From positions 124,001 through 188,000 of the forward strand of contig NZ_LFIP02000009.1 in assembly GCF_001189235.2 (NCBI RefSeq): a stretch of 64,000 nt of DNA. The letters run 5' to 3'. Position 1 is the first letter of the stretch. The number at the start of each line of letters is the position of its first letter. Shown here in pieces: positions 41,634 to 51,344 of the stretch. Origin of the DNA: Bradyrhizobium embrapense (GTDB lineage: Bacteria; Pseudomonadota; Alphaproteobacteria; Rhizobiales; Xanthobacteraceae). Under the pieces are notes generated by a model, which did not search any database, was not told the origin of the DNA, and was given only the letters and a program-made list of their open reading frames with translations. The position numbers and the translations under genes are program-made.

Positions 41634-42798
41634 GCGCACCTGCCGGCATACGTTTCTCGATGATGCGGGCGAACATGCTGGCGCCGATCGGCAGGATCTT
41701 GTCGTCGAGAACGTAACCGGGGTTGTGCACGGGCACTGAACCGTCATGGCCGACCCAGAAATACGCGCCGGGTATGGCCTGCATCATGTCGGCGAAATCC
41801 TCGCTGCCCATCTTGGGCGTCGAGCGGGTGATCACCTTGGCCGGATCGACCACGGTGCGCGCGACTTCCTCGACGACGCGGGACTGCTCTTCCTGGTTCA
41901 CCAGCACGCTGAAGCCGTCGCGGATCTCGACCGAGATTTCGGCGCCATAGGCCACCGCAAAGCCGGCGGCGATTTCGCGCATGCGCTTGCGGATCAGCTC
42001 ACGGATCTCGTCGGAGAAGCAGCGCACCGTGCCGCACATCCAGGCTTCGCCGGGAATGACATTGTACGCCGAACCGGAATGGATCTGCGTGATCGAGAGC
42101 ACCGCAGCCTGCAGCGGATCGACGTTGCGGCTGACGATCGACTGCAGGGCCTGGCCGAGCGTCATTGCGATCACGACCGCATCCTTGGAGCGCTCCGGCA
42201 TGGCGCCATGCGCGCCGTAGCCCTGGATCCTGATGTCGAAGAAGTCGGCCGCGGCCATTGCCGGGCCCGGCAGGATCGCGATCTCGCCATGGTTGAGGTC
42301 GGGCGCGTTGTGCAGGCCATAGACCTCGTCGCAGGGGAACTGCTTGAACAGGCCGTCCTTGATCATGGCGCGGGCGCCCCCGAGGCCTTCCTCGGCCGGC
42401 TGGAAGATGAAATGCACGGTGCCGTCGAAATTGCGGGTCTCGGCGAGATAGCGTGCCGAGCCGAGCAGCATCGTGGTGTGGCCGTCATGGCCGCAGCCAT
42501 GGAAGCGGCCGGGAATGGTGGAGCGCCACTTCAGATTGGTGTTCTCCTCCATCGGCAGCGCGTCCATGTCGGCGCGCAGGCCGATCTTCTTGCTGCCGTT
42601 GCCCTTGCCCTTGAGCACGCCGACCACGCCGGTGCCGCCGAGGCCGCGATGCACCTCGATGCCCCAGCTCGCGAGCTTCTCGGCGACGATGCCTGACGTG
42701 CGGACCTCCTCGAAGCCGATCTCGGGATGCGCATGCAGATCCCGTCTGATGGCGGTGAGTTCGTCGGCAAAACTGTCGATGCGCTCAATGGTCGGCAT
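41626..42798 (-). CDS. M20D family amidohydrolase (hippurate/IAA-amino-acid hydrolase-like)
   Basis: A 390-residue metallohydrolase: RDLHAHPEIGFEE at the start, FHGCGHDGHTTMLLGSARYL with the Cys/His metal ligands, FQPAEEGLGGA (catalytic Glu), and the lid domain with GYGAHGAMPE and ITQIHSGSAYNVIP. This group removes acyl groups from N-acyl amino acids. 7 nt after the M81 gene, overlapping the amidase by 8 nt: a tight operon. Confidence 0.93.
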   Translation of the reverse strand: MPTIERIDSFADELTAIRRDLHAHPEIGFEEVRTSGIVAEKLASWGIEVHRGLGGTGVVGVLKGKGNGSKKIGLRADMDALPMEENTNLKWRSTIPGRFHGCGHDGHTTMLLGSARYLAETRNFDGTVHFIFQPAEEGLGGARAMIKDGLFKQFPCDEVYGLHNAPDLNHGEIAILPGPAMAAADFFDIRIQGYGAHGAMPERSKDAVVIAMTLGQALQSIVSRNVDPLQAAVLSITQIHSGSAYNVIPGEAWMCGTVRCFSDEIRELIRKRMREIAAGFAVAYGAEISVEIRDGFSVLVNQEEQSRVVEEVARTVVDPAKVITRSTPKMGSEDFADMMQAIPGAYFWVGHDGSVPVHNPGYVLDDKILPIGASMFARIIEKRMPAGAHA

Positions 42799-42805
42799 GG
42801 TCTCT

Positions 42806-44326
42806 CTATCCGTTTGTGCGTGATGGGGAGGAGGGGGTGAAAGCTGGGCCGTTAGGCTTGATACGAATGCCCGGTCGCAAATGTTTCCACGGCAGCGTCG
42901 CGGGATCGGCCGGCATCGGGCCCGGCGCGGCGCAGATCAGCAGCTTCTCGGCGATCGGCTCGAAATCGGCGCGGAAATGCACCGAGCTCTTGTTGACCAG
43001 GATCTTCTGCGCGGTCGGCTCGATGCCGACATAGCGGTACATTGCCTGGTCGGCAAGCTGGGCCTTGTAGGAGCCGACCACGACCCGGACGTCGCCGATG
43101 CGCAGGCAGGCCGAGGGTCCCATATCCATGTCGCGGCCGCCGTAAAACGGCCCCGGTGCGACGAACCTGCCGTCCGAGAGTTGTTCGACGACGAAGGTCT
43201 CACGGTACGGCGTGTCGCCGGGAATGCCTGATTTGCCGCCGAGCTCGAGCGTGACTGATGCCCCGACGCCGGCCGCATGGGCGGCCTGCGCCGATGCCGA
43301 ATCGCAAATCACGCCGGTCGCGGCACTCGCGCCGTTGCGCACCAGCGCGCGCAGCATGCCGGTGGTGTCGGAATTGCCGCCGGCGCCGGGATTGTCCTGG
43401 GTGTCGGCGATGACGATCGGTTTCGTCGCCAAGCGCGCCAATTCCATCGCATGGCGGACGCCATCGTCGGGCGAATAGATGCGGCCATCGAAGTCGTCTT
43501 CATGGCCTTCGACCAGCGCGAGGATGTTGTCGGCAGCGGCGTCCGCATCGGCCTGGGTCCGGCCGTAGGCGAACACGCTCGGACCACAATCCCTGAAATC
43601 GGCGGCCGGGAAGCCGAACGCAAACGAAAGCGTCGGCACCGCCTCGCTCTGCAGCGCGACGACCTTTTGATAGATGCCCCTGGCCGGCTGGTCGTTGGTG
43701 CATTGCCAGCTGATCGGGATCAGGAACGGCACTTGGCGGAACGCCTTGGCGAGGCGCTGGCCGGACTTGAGCAGCAGAGCCAGGTGCCTGGCGCAGGCGC
43801 GGCCGGTGTCGGCCATGTCGACATGCGGATAGGTGCGGTAGGCGATCAGCGCATCGGCATGCGCGATCATTTCGGGCGAGACATTCGCGTGCAGGTCGAG
43901 GCTCGCGACCAGCGGCACATCCGGACCGATCACCTTGCGGACGCGGGCAAGGATTTCACCTTCGCCGTCGTCGAGGTGCTCGGTCACCATGGCGCCGTGC
44001 AGGTCGAGATAGACGCCATCGATCGGCCCCGCAGCGGCAATGCCGTCGACAATCTCCGTCACGATGCGCTCGAAGGCATCTTTCGTCACATGGGCCGACG
44101 GAGTTGCGCCGGCCGCGACCGTCGGGGCGAGCTCCCAGCCATTGGCTTCCGCGGCCTCGACGAATCCGGCGAGGCCGGCATTGATCTTGCGCATGACCTT
44201 GAGCACGTCGGCGCCGTGCGTCATCGACGGCCAGCCGCCGCCATGCACGAAGTCGTCATAAGTTGCCTTCGTCGGTGCGAAGGTGTTGGTCTCGTGCAGG
44301 AAGCCGCCAACGGCAATGCGGGTCAT
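42806..44326 (-). CDS. M81 family metallopeptidase (MlrC-like)
   Basis: A 506-residue protein of the MlrC (microcystin-linearisation C) family: MTRIAVGGFLHETNTFAPTKATYDDF in outline with the HETNTF metal motif, YLDLHGAMVTEHLDDGEGEILARVRKVIGPDVPLVASLDLHANVS in outline with DLH ligands, and VIADTQDNPGAGGNSDTTGMLR later. These Zn enzymes cut small peptides or amides; few true substrates are known. Start at MTRIAV; the longer frame is not family-like. It follows the ABC importer genes after a 275-nt gap. Confidence 0.92.
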   Translation of the reverse strand: MTRIAVGGFLHETNTFAPTKATYDDFVHGGGWPSMTHGADVLKVMRKINAGLAGFVEAAEANGWELAPTVAAGATPSAHVTKDAFERIVTEIVDGIAAAGPIDGVYLDLHGAMVTEHLDDGEGEILARVRKVIGPDVPLVASLDLHANVSPEMIAHADALIAYRTYPHVDMADTGRACARHLALLLKSGQRLAKAFRQVPFLIPISWQCTNDQPARGIYQKVVALQSEAVPTLSFAFGFPAADFRDCGPSVFAYGRTQADADAAADNILALVEGHEDDFDGRIYSPDDGVRHAMELARLATKPIVIADTQDNPGAGGNSDTTGMLRALVRNGASAATGVICDSASAQAAHAAGVGASVTLELGGKSGIPGDTPYRETFVVEQLSDGRFVAPGPFYGGRDMDMGPSACLRIGDVRVVVGSYKAQLADQAMYRYVGIEPTAQKILVNKSSVHFRADFEPIAEKLLICAAPGPMPADPATLPWKHLRPGIRIKPNGPAFTPSSPSRTNG

Positions 44327-44601
44327 CAAGTTGGTCTCGGTACGTTTCTTCGATCGTGGTGCGATCGGAACGGTGCGCGCCACGATCTCGTTTCGTTGGT
44401 TTGAGCGCGAACTTTCGGGGAGGCCAGTGTCCGCCCTCCGGCTCACGCTCTAGCGCGCGACGTTAAGCGTGTCGTCGCGCCAAGCGCAAGCCGTCGAGCA
44501 CTTCCGGATTTGCATGCCCTATGGGCGTAAAGGCCCAAGGCAGGCCAAAGCCTGCGATCAAGGCAGAGACCGCGGCAGCGGCCGAGGCTACGGCTAAAGA
44601 A

Positions 44602-46266
44602 TTAGGCCGTGGCCAGAGCGCTTTCCGAAACGGGACGGAAATTCGCAAAATCCCAGCCGCGCCCAGGGGCAGCCTCGAGCAGCGCCCGGGTGTAGGCCTG
44701 TTGCGGATTGGTCAGCACCTCGGCCGCCGGTCCCTGTTCCACGACGCGGCCACGCTGCATCACGGCGACGTCGTCGCAGATCTGTGCGGCGACGCGCAAA
44801 TCATGCGTGATGAACAACAGCGCGATGCCGAGCCGGCGCTGGATCTCGTCGAGCAGATTGAGAACCTGCGCCTGCACCGAAACGTCGAGCGCGGACACTG
44901 CCTCATCCGCCACCAGCACGTCGGGATCGAGCGCCAGCGCGCGCGCGATCGCGATGCGCTGGCGCTGACCGCCGGAGAACTGGTGCGGATAGCGCGAGAT
45001 CGCGTCGGGCGGCAGATGGACGAGCTCGAGCAGCTCGCGGGCGCGCGCCAACGCATCCTTGCGCGGCATGCCGTAATTGATCGGGCCTTCCGCGATGCTC
45101 TCGCCGACGGTGACGCGCGGATTGAGCGAGCGATACGGGTCCTGGAAGATGATCTGGATCTTCTGGCGATGCGGCTGCAACAACCGGCGCGACAGGTCGG
45201 AGATCTCGCGGCCGGCGAGCCGCACCCCGCCCGAGGTCGGATCGATCAGACGGACGATGCAGCGCGCCACCGTCGACTTGCCGGAACCGCTTTCGCCGAC
45301 GATGCCGAGCGTGCGGCCCTTGCGCAAGGTGAGCGTGACGTTGCTGGCGGCGGCGACCTCGCGGGCCTTGCCGTACAGCGAGCGCTCCCGGTAGACCTTG
45401 CTGAGCTCGTTGGCTTCCAGCACAACCGGCTCCTTGGTCTCCGGGCGCGGCGGGCGCGGCACGAGGCTCGGCACCGAGGACAACAGGTTGCGGGTGTATT
45501 CCATCTTCGGATTGCGCAGCACGTCCTGCAGCGGTCCGGCTTCGACCAGCCGGCCGTGCCGCATCACGGCGACTCGGTCGGCGATCTCGGCCACGACACC
45601 CATGTCATGAGTGATGAACAAAACGGCCGTGCCGTGGTCGCGCTGCAGGTCGCGGATCAGCGTCAGGATCTGCTTCTGGGTGGTGACGTCGAGCGCGGTG
45701 GTCGGTTCGTCCGCGATCAGGAGCTTCGGTTCCAGCACCAGCGCCATCGCGATCATGATGCGCTGGCGCTGGCCGCCGGACAGACGGTGCGGGTAGGAGG
45801 AGAAGATGCGCTCCACATCGGGCAGCCGCACATGCTCCATCATTGCCAGGATCTTCTGACGCCGCGCACGGGAGTCGAGATCGGTATGGGCACGCAGCAC
45901 CTCGTCGATCTGGCGGCCGACCGGCACCACCGGATTGAGCGCGGTCATCGGCTCCTGGAAGATCATCGCCATCCGCGTCGCGCGCAGTTGCCTCAAGCGC
46001 CGGTCGGTCGCGGTCAGCAGTTCCTCGCCGACCAGCTTGACGCTCCCACCCGACGGCACCAGCGTGCCCTTCTGCAACAGGCCCATCGTGGTGAGCGAGG
46101 TCACCGACTTGCCCGAGCCGCTTTCGCCGACCAGGCACAGCGTCTCGCCCTCGCACACCTGCAGCGACAGGTCGTCGATGATCCGATGCGCGTCCGCCTT
46201 GCGGCCGAGGCCGACGATGAGGTTGTTGATGTCGAGGACGACGTTGGAAGAGTTGGTATTGGTCAC
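44602..46266 (-). CDS. ABC transporter ATPase with two fused nucleotide-binding domains (peptide/GsiA type)
   Basis: A 554-residue protein with two complete ABC domains. Domain 1 (about 8-270): Walker A GESGSGKSVTS, LSGGQRQRIMIAMAL signature, Walker B LLIADEPTTALD. Domain 2 (about 290-540): Walker A GESGSGKSTVA, FSGGQRQRIAIARAL, VLVADEAVSALD (Ala where Pro is usual in DEP). Powers uptake of peptides through the two permeases upstream. GTG start overlaps the permease stop (GTGA), so translation is coupled. Confidence 0.95.
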   Translation of the reverse strand: MTNTNSSNVVLDINNLIVGLGRKADAHRIIDDLSLQVCEGETLCLVGESGSGKSVTSLTTMGLLQKGTLVPSGGSVKLVGEELLTATDRRLRQLRATRMAMIFQEPMTALNPVVPVGRQIDEVLRAHTDLDSRARRQKILAMMEHVRLPDVERIFSSYPHRLSGGQRQRIMIAMALVLEPKLLIADEPTTALDVTTQKQILTLIRDLQRDHGTAVLFITHDMGVVAEIADRVAVMRHGRLVEAGPLQDVLRNPKMEYTRNLLSSVPSLVPRPPRPETKEPVVLEANELSKVYRERSLYGKAREVAAASNVTLTLRKGRTLGIVGESGSGKSTVARCIVRLIDPTSGGVRLAGREISDLSRRLLQPHRQKIQIIFQDPYRSLNPRVTVGESIAEGPINYGMPRKDALARARELLELVHLPPDAISRYPHQFSGGQRQRIAIARALALDPDVLVADEAVSALDVSVQAQVLNLLDEIQRRLGIALLFITHDLRVAAQICDDVAVMQRGRVVEQGPAAEVLTNPQQAYTRALLEAAPGRGWDFANFRPVSESALATA

Positions 46267-47150
46267 TTGCCCTCACGCTGTTTCATGCGGGGATCGAGCG
46301 CGTCGCGCGCGGCGTCGCCGATCAGATTGATGCTGAGAATGGCGATCGAGAGCAGCAGCCCCGGCCAGAAGATCAGCGACGGCTTGACCTGGAAGAAGGC
46401 GCGGCCCTCGGCCATGATGTTGCCCCAGGTCGGTGTCTCCGGCGAGATGCCGGCGCCGAGGAACGACAGGATCGCCTCGGTCAGGATCGCCGATGCGCAA
46501 ACATAGGTGCCTTGCACGATCAGCGGCGCGATGGTGTTCGGCATTAGATGCCGCCACATGATCTTTGGCAGGCTGGAGCCGAGCGAGATCGCGGCCTCGA
46601 CATAGGGCTCCTCGCGCGCGGTCAGCACCACCGAGCGCACCAACCGCGCCACGCGCGGGATCTCGGGGATGGTGATCGCGACCATCACGGTCCAGATGCT
46701 GGCGCCGGACAGCGACACCACGGCGATCGCGAGCAGGATGGCGGGGATCGCCATCAAGCCATCCATCACGCGCATCATCACCGCATCGACCCAGCGGAAG
46801 AAGCCGGCAACGAGGCCGATCAGGAGGCCGACGACGATCGAGAAGACAGCGGAGCCGAGCCCGATTACGAGCGAGATCCGTGCGCCGTAGATGATGCGCG
46901 ACAACAGGTCGCGTCCATAGGCGTCGGTGCCGAGTAGGTATTGCGCGCTCGCCGGCTTCAGTCGTTGCGCCGGCGTCAGCAAGAGTGGATCATGCGGCGC
47001 AAGGAGCGGCGCGAAGATCGCCATCAGGATGATCAGCGCAAGGCAGATCGTCGCAACCGCGATGATCGGCGTCGAAGTGAGGAAGCCGAGCTTGACGCGG
47101 AACGGCCGGGTGACGGGGATGGTGGATTCGGGAAGGGTTTCGATCGCCAT
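46263..47150 (-). CDS. ABC transporter permease (DppC-like)
   Basis: A 295-residue inner-membrane permease with an N-terminal OppC-type segment and five further hydrophobic stretches. The BPD_transp_1 region includes LLGTDAYGRDLLSRIIYGARISLVIGLGS in outline and the coupling loop EEPYVEAAISLGSSLPKIMWRHLMPN (EAA motif). It carries dipeptide or related substrates with the partner permease 3 nt upstream. Confidence 0.94.
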   Translation of the reverse strand: MAIETLPESTIPVTRPFRVKLGFLTSTPIIAVATICLALIILMAIFAPLLAPHDPLLLTPAQRLKPASAQYLLGTDAYGRDLLSRIIYGARISLVIGLGSAVFSIVVGLLIGLVAGFFRWVDAVMMRVMDGLMAIPAILLAIAVVSLSGASIWTVMVAITIPEIPRVARLVRSVVLTAREEPYVEAAISLGSSLPKIMWRHLMPNTIAPLIVQGTYVCASAILTEAILSFLGAGISPETPTWGNIMAEGRAFFQVKPSLIFWPGLLLSIAILSINLIGDAARDALDPRMKQREGK

Positions 47151-47153
47151 TGC

Positions 47154-48095
47154 TCAGTACCGGATACGAGGATCGAGCAGGGTGTAGGCGAGGTCGATCA
47201 ACAGATTGACCGCGACATAGATACCCGACGTCAGGAGGATCATGGCCTGGATCACCGGATAGTCGCGCGCCAGCACCGCATCGACGGTGAGGCGGCCGAT
47301 GCCGGGCAGGTTGAACACGCTTTCGGTGACGACGACGCCCGAGATCAGCAGCGCGAAACCGGAACCGATCACGGTGATGACCGGGACCGCGGCGTTGCGC
47401 AGCGCATGGCGCAGCAGCACGCCGGTCTCGCCGATGCCCTTGGCACGCGCCGTGCGCACGAAATCCTCACCCAGCACGTCGAGCATCGAGGCCCGCGTCA
47501 TGCGCGCGATCAGCGCGACATAGATGAAGGAGAGGGTGCAGGTCGGCAGGATGATGCGCTCGAAGAACGGACCGAAGCCGGCGGAGATGCTCTTGAAGCC
47601 CTGCACCGGTACCCAGCGCAGATCGATCGCAAAGACTTGGATCAGCACATAGCCGATCACGAACACCGGCACCGAGAAGCCGAGCACCGAAAGCCCCATC
47701 ACGCAGCGGTCGATCCAGGTGCCGTGCTTCCACGCCGCGATCACGCCGAGCGGCACCGCGACCAGGATCGAAAGGACGATGGTGGCGAGCGCGACCGAGA
47801 TCGACGGCTCGAGGCGCGGGCCGATCATCTCGAGGATCGGCTTGTTCGAGATCAGGGAGACGCCGAGGTCGCCGTGCAGCAGCTTGGCGATCCAGGTGTA
47901 GAACTGGATGTAGATCGGCTCGTTCAGACCAAGCGAGGTGCGGATGCGATCGAGCTGTTCAGGCGTTGCATTGTCGCCGGCAAGAATGGCGGCCGGGTCG
48001 CCCGGCGTCAGCCGCAGCAACAGGAACACGAACAGGGCCACCACGCCCATCACGGGAACGGCGGCGAGGATGCGGCGGATCAGATAGCCGAGCAT
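47154..48095 (-). CDS. ABC transporter permease (DppB-like)
   Basis: A 313-residue permease: MLGYLIRRILAAVPVMGVVALFVFLLLRLTPGDPAA in outline at the start (typical DppB), six hydrophobic segments, and the coupling loop EDFVRTARAKGIGETGVLLRHALRNAAVPVI in outline. First gene of a DppB, DppC, ATPase operon. No binding protein is directly attached; the two family 5 binding proteins at 26916 and 53069 are candidates, the latter more likely by locus. Confidence 0.94.
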   Translation of the reverse strand: MLGYLIRRILAAVPVMGVVALFVFLLLRLTPGDPAAILAGDNATPEQLDRIRTSLGLNEPIYIQFYTWIAKLLHGDLGVSLISNKPILEMIGPRLEPSISVALATIVLSILVAVPLGVIAAWKHGTWIDRCVMGLSVLGFSVPVFVIGYVLIQVFAIDLRWVPVQGFKSISAGFGPFFERIILPTCTLSFIYVALIARMTRASMLDVLGEDFVRTARAKGIGETGVLLRHALRNAAVPVITVIGSGFALLISGVVVTESVFNLPGIGRLTVDAVLARDYPVIQAMILLTSGIYVAVNLLIDLAYTLLDPRIRY

Positions 48096-48358
48096 CGCTG
48101 CTATCTCCTGCCGTCAGATGGTGCGAAGCGAAGGCTGGGCCGCATCATACTCATGGTGTCCCCGTGATGTGTCTCATGCGCTTCTGCGTCTTGTCTCAAA
48201 GCCAGCGCGAACGTGATGAATTTGCAGGCAAATACTGTGCCAATGGCGACGTTATATCAAGGCGCGGTTCGGGCCGTTGGAGGCCTCCCTTGGTTTGAAG
48301 CTGCTATTTCGAATTGCACTTGTCGTCGTGTGCCACCGACCTGAAACGACAAGTTCAT

Positions 48359-49657
48359 TCACGCTCGCATCACGCCGCACCAATTGGCGACGAACAGCGC
48401 GATGCTCTTGGTTGTCTTGCGAAGGCTGTCGAGCTCGACACGTTCGTTGAACGCATGTGGGCCGACACCGTAAGGACCATAGCAAAGGGCAGGGATGCCG
48501 TAATCGACGCAATAGTAGCGAGTGTCGTTGACGGCCGTCGACAGGCGCTCCTGCATCGGAGCCTGGAAGATGGATTGATGGGCTGCCGACAGCGCTGCTT
48601 CCGCTTCGCTGCCAGGCTCGCACACCGCCGCGTCGGCTTGAAAGCCACTCCACACCAGCTCAGCCGGATTGTCGGACAGGAAGTCGTCGGCCTTGTGCGC
48701 CTCAGTTAGGCATTCCTCGATGCCGCGCATCGCCTGCTGCGGCGTCTCGCCGGGCAACAGGCCGAGCCGGCAATCCAGTTCACACCACGCCGCGGTCGAA
48801 CTCGCCCAGTCGCCGCCCTTGATGATCCCGACGTTGAACTTGATCGGATTCTTGACGCTGCGGAACCAGCTGTTGTCGAGTGCCCGGGCATTGAGCGCCT
48901 TGGTGTAATCCTGGAACGCGCGCACCAGATGCATCGCCGACAGGATGGCGCTGGTGCCGGCCTCGGAATAGGCGACGTGCACCGGCGTGCCGCGAACGCG
49001 CAGGCGAAACCAGACGGCGCCGACCTGGGCGCGCGTGAGCGTGTGTCCAGTCGGCTCGGGAATGAGGCAGGCGTCGGCGCGATAGCCGCGCATCAAGGTC
49101 GACAGCGCGCCGTTGCCGGTGCTCTCTTCCTCGGTCACGGTCTGCAGATGGACGCGCCCGCCCGGGGCGTACCCGGCGTCTCTGAAAGCGTCGAGCGCGA
49201 AGATCATCGCCGAGACGCCGGCTTTCATGTCCTGCGCGCCACGCCCGAACATCCAGCCGTCTCGCACGGCGCCCGAGAACGGCGGCTGCTCCCAAAGGTC
49301 GGCGGGTCCCTCCGGCACCACGTCGATATGACCTTGCAGGATCAGACTGCGTCCGCTGCCTTTGCTGTTGAGCGTCGCAACGACCTGCTGCGATCCGGCA
49401 AGGTCGATGCCGTCCATCGGCGCAGCCTTCGGATGGCTCATCAGGTTGACGTCGGCAAGGCTGAACGTATCGACGTCGTAGCGGCGCTTTGCGAATTGCT
49501 CCGCCAGCCAATGCTGTTGCGGCGCTTCCTGGCCGCGCAAGCTGCGGAACTGCACCATGCGCGACAGGAACGCGACCTGATCGTCGAAGTTTCGATCGAC
49601 GGCCGCGCACAGCTCTGCGGCAATCTGATCCGGCTTGGTCAACGTCCCGGTTGTCAT
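48359..49657 (-). CDS. M20 family metallopeptidase (ArgE/DapE-like)
   Basis: A 432-residue Zn hydrolase: LILQGHIDVVPEGP (His-Asp metal ligands), FGRGAQDMKAGVSAMIFAL, VTEEESTGNGA (catalytic Glu-Glu), then a lid domain and the C-terminal GPYGVGPHAFNERVELDSL with the last metal His. Hydrolyses N-acyl amino acids or small peptides. The ATG overlaps the stop of a small upstream ORF (ATGA). It sits between the permease genes and dadA, in the same direction. Confidence 0.93.
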   Translation of the reverse strand: MTTGTLTKPDQIAAELCAAVDRNFDDQVAFLSRMVQFRSLRGQEAPQQHWLAEQFAKRRYDVDTFSLADVNLMSHPKAAPMDGIDLAGSQQVVATLNSKGSGRSLILQGHIDVVPEGPADLWEQPPFSGAVRDGWMFGRGAQDMKAGVSAMIFALDAFRDAGYAPGGRVHLQTVTEEESTGNGALSTLMRGYRADACLIPEPTGHTLTRAQVGAVWFRLRVRGTPVHVAYSEAGTSAILSAMHLVRAFQDYTKALNARALDNSWFRSVKNPIKFNVGIIKGGDWASSTAAWCELDCRLGLLPGETPQQAMRGIEECLTEAHKADDFLSDNPAELVWSGFQADAAVCEPGSEAEAALSAAHQSIFQAPMQERLSTAVNDTRYYCVDYGIPALCYGPYGVGPHAFNERVELDSLRKTTKSIALFVANWCGVMRA

Positions 49658-49851
49658 GTCGCGCCTTTCGTGGAGCCCAGCGCAGCGGCCTGAGCGTTGA
49701 CCGTTTCGGAAAGGCGGCGCACCGAGTTGGTGTGCGTGCGGGAGGCGAGGTTACGTACCGGTCCGCCGAAGAGATCGCCGCCGGCGCAGCTGCCGTCGGG
49801 ATTCCTGCGTTGGACCGCAATGCCATGCGTGCCCGCTACCCCGATGCGCAT
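49654..49851 (-). CDS. small hypothetical ORF coupled to the M20 peptidase
   Basis: A 65-residue frame starting MRIGVAGTHGIAVQRRNPDG, placed 3-5 nt after a strong GGGAGGGGG, and ending in a TGA that overlaps the M20 start by 4 nt. The ribosome site and coupling argue for translation. The peptide has no membrane segment and no family I recognise; RRNPDGSCAGGDLFGG and a helical C-terminus are visible. It may be a leader peptide, a remnant of a larger gene, or a real small protein. Longer in-frame starts at 49884 and 49905 have weaker sites. Confidence 0.4.
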   Translation of the reverse strand: MRIGVAGTHGIAVQRRNPDGSCAGGDLFGGPVRNLASRTHTNSVRRLSETVNAQAAALGSTKGAT

Positions 49852-49977
49852 TGCCCCCTCCCGCGCTGAAACACTTTTCCCCATCGTGACGCTAGACTTT
49901 GTCATGCGGTGTTTCTCAGCGAATTCCAACCTGGCCACACGCAAATACGCACATATTCTTCCTCTTCGGTTGGATAA

Positions 49978-51285
49978 TTAGGGGAAAGCTGCGCGGGTGG
50001 TCTTGGTCGCATCGACCTGCGACGGCACCATGGAGGGCGTGTCGAGGTCGCGCCAGTCATCGATCGCTCCTGCGACCATCTGCGCCGTCGCAGCCGACAG
50101 CGTCCAGCCGAGATGGCCGTGGCCGGTGTTGTAGAACACACCCGGAATCCGTCCGGCACGAACCACCGGCATCATGTTCGGCATCATCGGGCGCAGGCCG
50201 GCCCACGGCACGACTTTCGAGGTGTCGATGCCGGGGAAATGCTGCCGCACCCAATCGACCAGCGGCTGGATGCGATCGGCGCGGATGTCGCGGTTGAAGC
50301 CGTTGAACTCGGCGGTGCCGGCGACGCGGAAACGGTCGGCGCCGAGCCGGCTGGTGACGATCTTCGCGGCTTCATCGAGCAGGCTGACGGTCGGCGCAGC
50401 GTCCCGGCTTTGCGGCGCATCGAGCTGCACGGTGATCGAATAACCCTTCACCGGATAGACGTTGACGCGGTCGTTGAGCAGGCCGGCGAAGTGGCGGCTC
50501 GCGACGCCGGCGCAAATCACGATGCCGTCCGCCTGCAACTCATGTCGCGTCGCGCTGTCGGCATCGTGTGAAGTGGCTTGGCTCCAGCCGATACGGAAGC
50601 CGCCGTCGTCGCGTGCGATGCTGTCGACGTCGGCTTCATGGACGAAGCTCGCGCCGCGGCGGATGCAGGCGTCGGCGAGGCCGCGCGTGAACTTGTGGAT
50701 ATCGCCGGTCGCGTCCGACGGCGTGAAGAAGCCGCCATAGCAGGTCGTCTGCAGCGCGGGCTCGATGCTGTGGATCTCGTCCGCCGTCACCGGCCGGCGG
50801 TCGAGCCCGCCTTGCTGCAGCAGCGTGTTGACGCGCAGGCCAGCCTCGAAGCCGGCCTTGTCGTGATAGACGTGCAGGATGCCGCGGCGTTCGAGATCGA
50901 AGGCGATGTTCTCGCGTTGGGCGATCGAGAACAGGTGCTTGCGCGCTTCGATTGCGAGCCGCGTCGTCTCGATGGTGTTGCTGCGATAGCGGCCGATGCT
51001 GCCGACGAATTCGCCGATCCAGGAATATTTGTGCCAGCTCGGCTTCGGATTCATCAGCAGCGGCGCGTCGCTTCTGAGCATCCAGCGCAGCCCCTTGAGG
51101 ATGGTCGCTGCGCTGTTCCACACTTCTGCGTTGCTGGCGGAGAGCTGTCCGCCGTTGGCGAACGAGGTTTCCATCGCGGCGTAGCGATGTCTGTCGAGGA
51201 CAGTCACCCGGTAGCCGCGCTCCAGCAGGGCATAGGCCGTCGTCACGCCGGTGATGCCGGCGCCAATGATAGCGATGTGAGGCAT
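49978..51285 (-). CDS. DadA-like D-amino-acid dehydrogenase / glycine oxidase-type flavoprotein
   Basis: A 435-residue DAO-family FAD enzyme: dinucleotide motif HIAIIGAGITGVTTAYALLERG at the start, SFANGGQLSASNAEVWN (DadA-like), VICAGVASRHFAGLLND, and PVKGYSITV. The last part has WAGLRPMMPNMMPVVRAGRIPGVFYNTGHGHLGWTLSAATA in outline, as in DadA. It oxidises an amino acid to the keto acid and ammonia. A tandem glycine riboswitch lies in its 5' leader, so glycine or a close analogue is the probable inducer or substrate. No quinone-binding or membrane segment was seen. Confidence 0.92.
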   Translation of the reverse strand: MPHIAIIGAGITGVTTAYALLERGYRVTVLDRHRYAAMETSFANGGQLSASNAEVWNSAATILKGLRWMLRSDAPLLMNPKPSWHKYSWIGEFVGSIGRYRSNTIETTRLAIEARKHLFSIAQRENIAFDLERRGILHVYHDKAGFEAGLRVNTLLQQGGLDRRPVTADEIHSIEPALQTTCYGGFFTPSDATGDIHKFTRGLADACIRRGASFVHEADVDSIARDDGGFRIGWSQATSHDADSATRHELQADGIVICAGVASRHFAGLLNDRVNVYPVKGYSITVQLDAPQSRDAAPTVSLLDEAAKIVTSRLGADRFRVAGTAEFNGFNRDIRADRIQPLVDWVRQHFPGIDTSKVVPWAGLRPMMPNMMPVVRAGRIPGVFYNTGHGHLGWTLSAATAQMVAGAIDDWRDLDTPSMVPSQVDATKTTRAAFP

Positions 51286-51344
51286 GGTGGTCTTCAGGCT
51301 CCCGTGGGTTAGAGTCGCCGAACCGCCGGTGAAACCGGTTGTTT
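51286..51344 (-). promoter_or_regulatory. expression-platform region between glycine riboswitch and dadA-like gene
   Basis: Minus-strand sequence after the second aptamer contains AACCGGTTTCACCGGCGGTT, which can form small competing hairpins, and the ribosome site GGGAG (in CCCACGGGAGCC) before the ATG. There is no T run, so control may be on translation start rather than termination. Confidence 0.4.

Noticed and set aside
40170..41663. Long open frame antisense to the amidase gene
   Set aside because: Low-complexity Arg/His/Asp sequence; the amidase on the opposite strand has the complete Ser-Ser-Lys signature.
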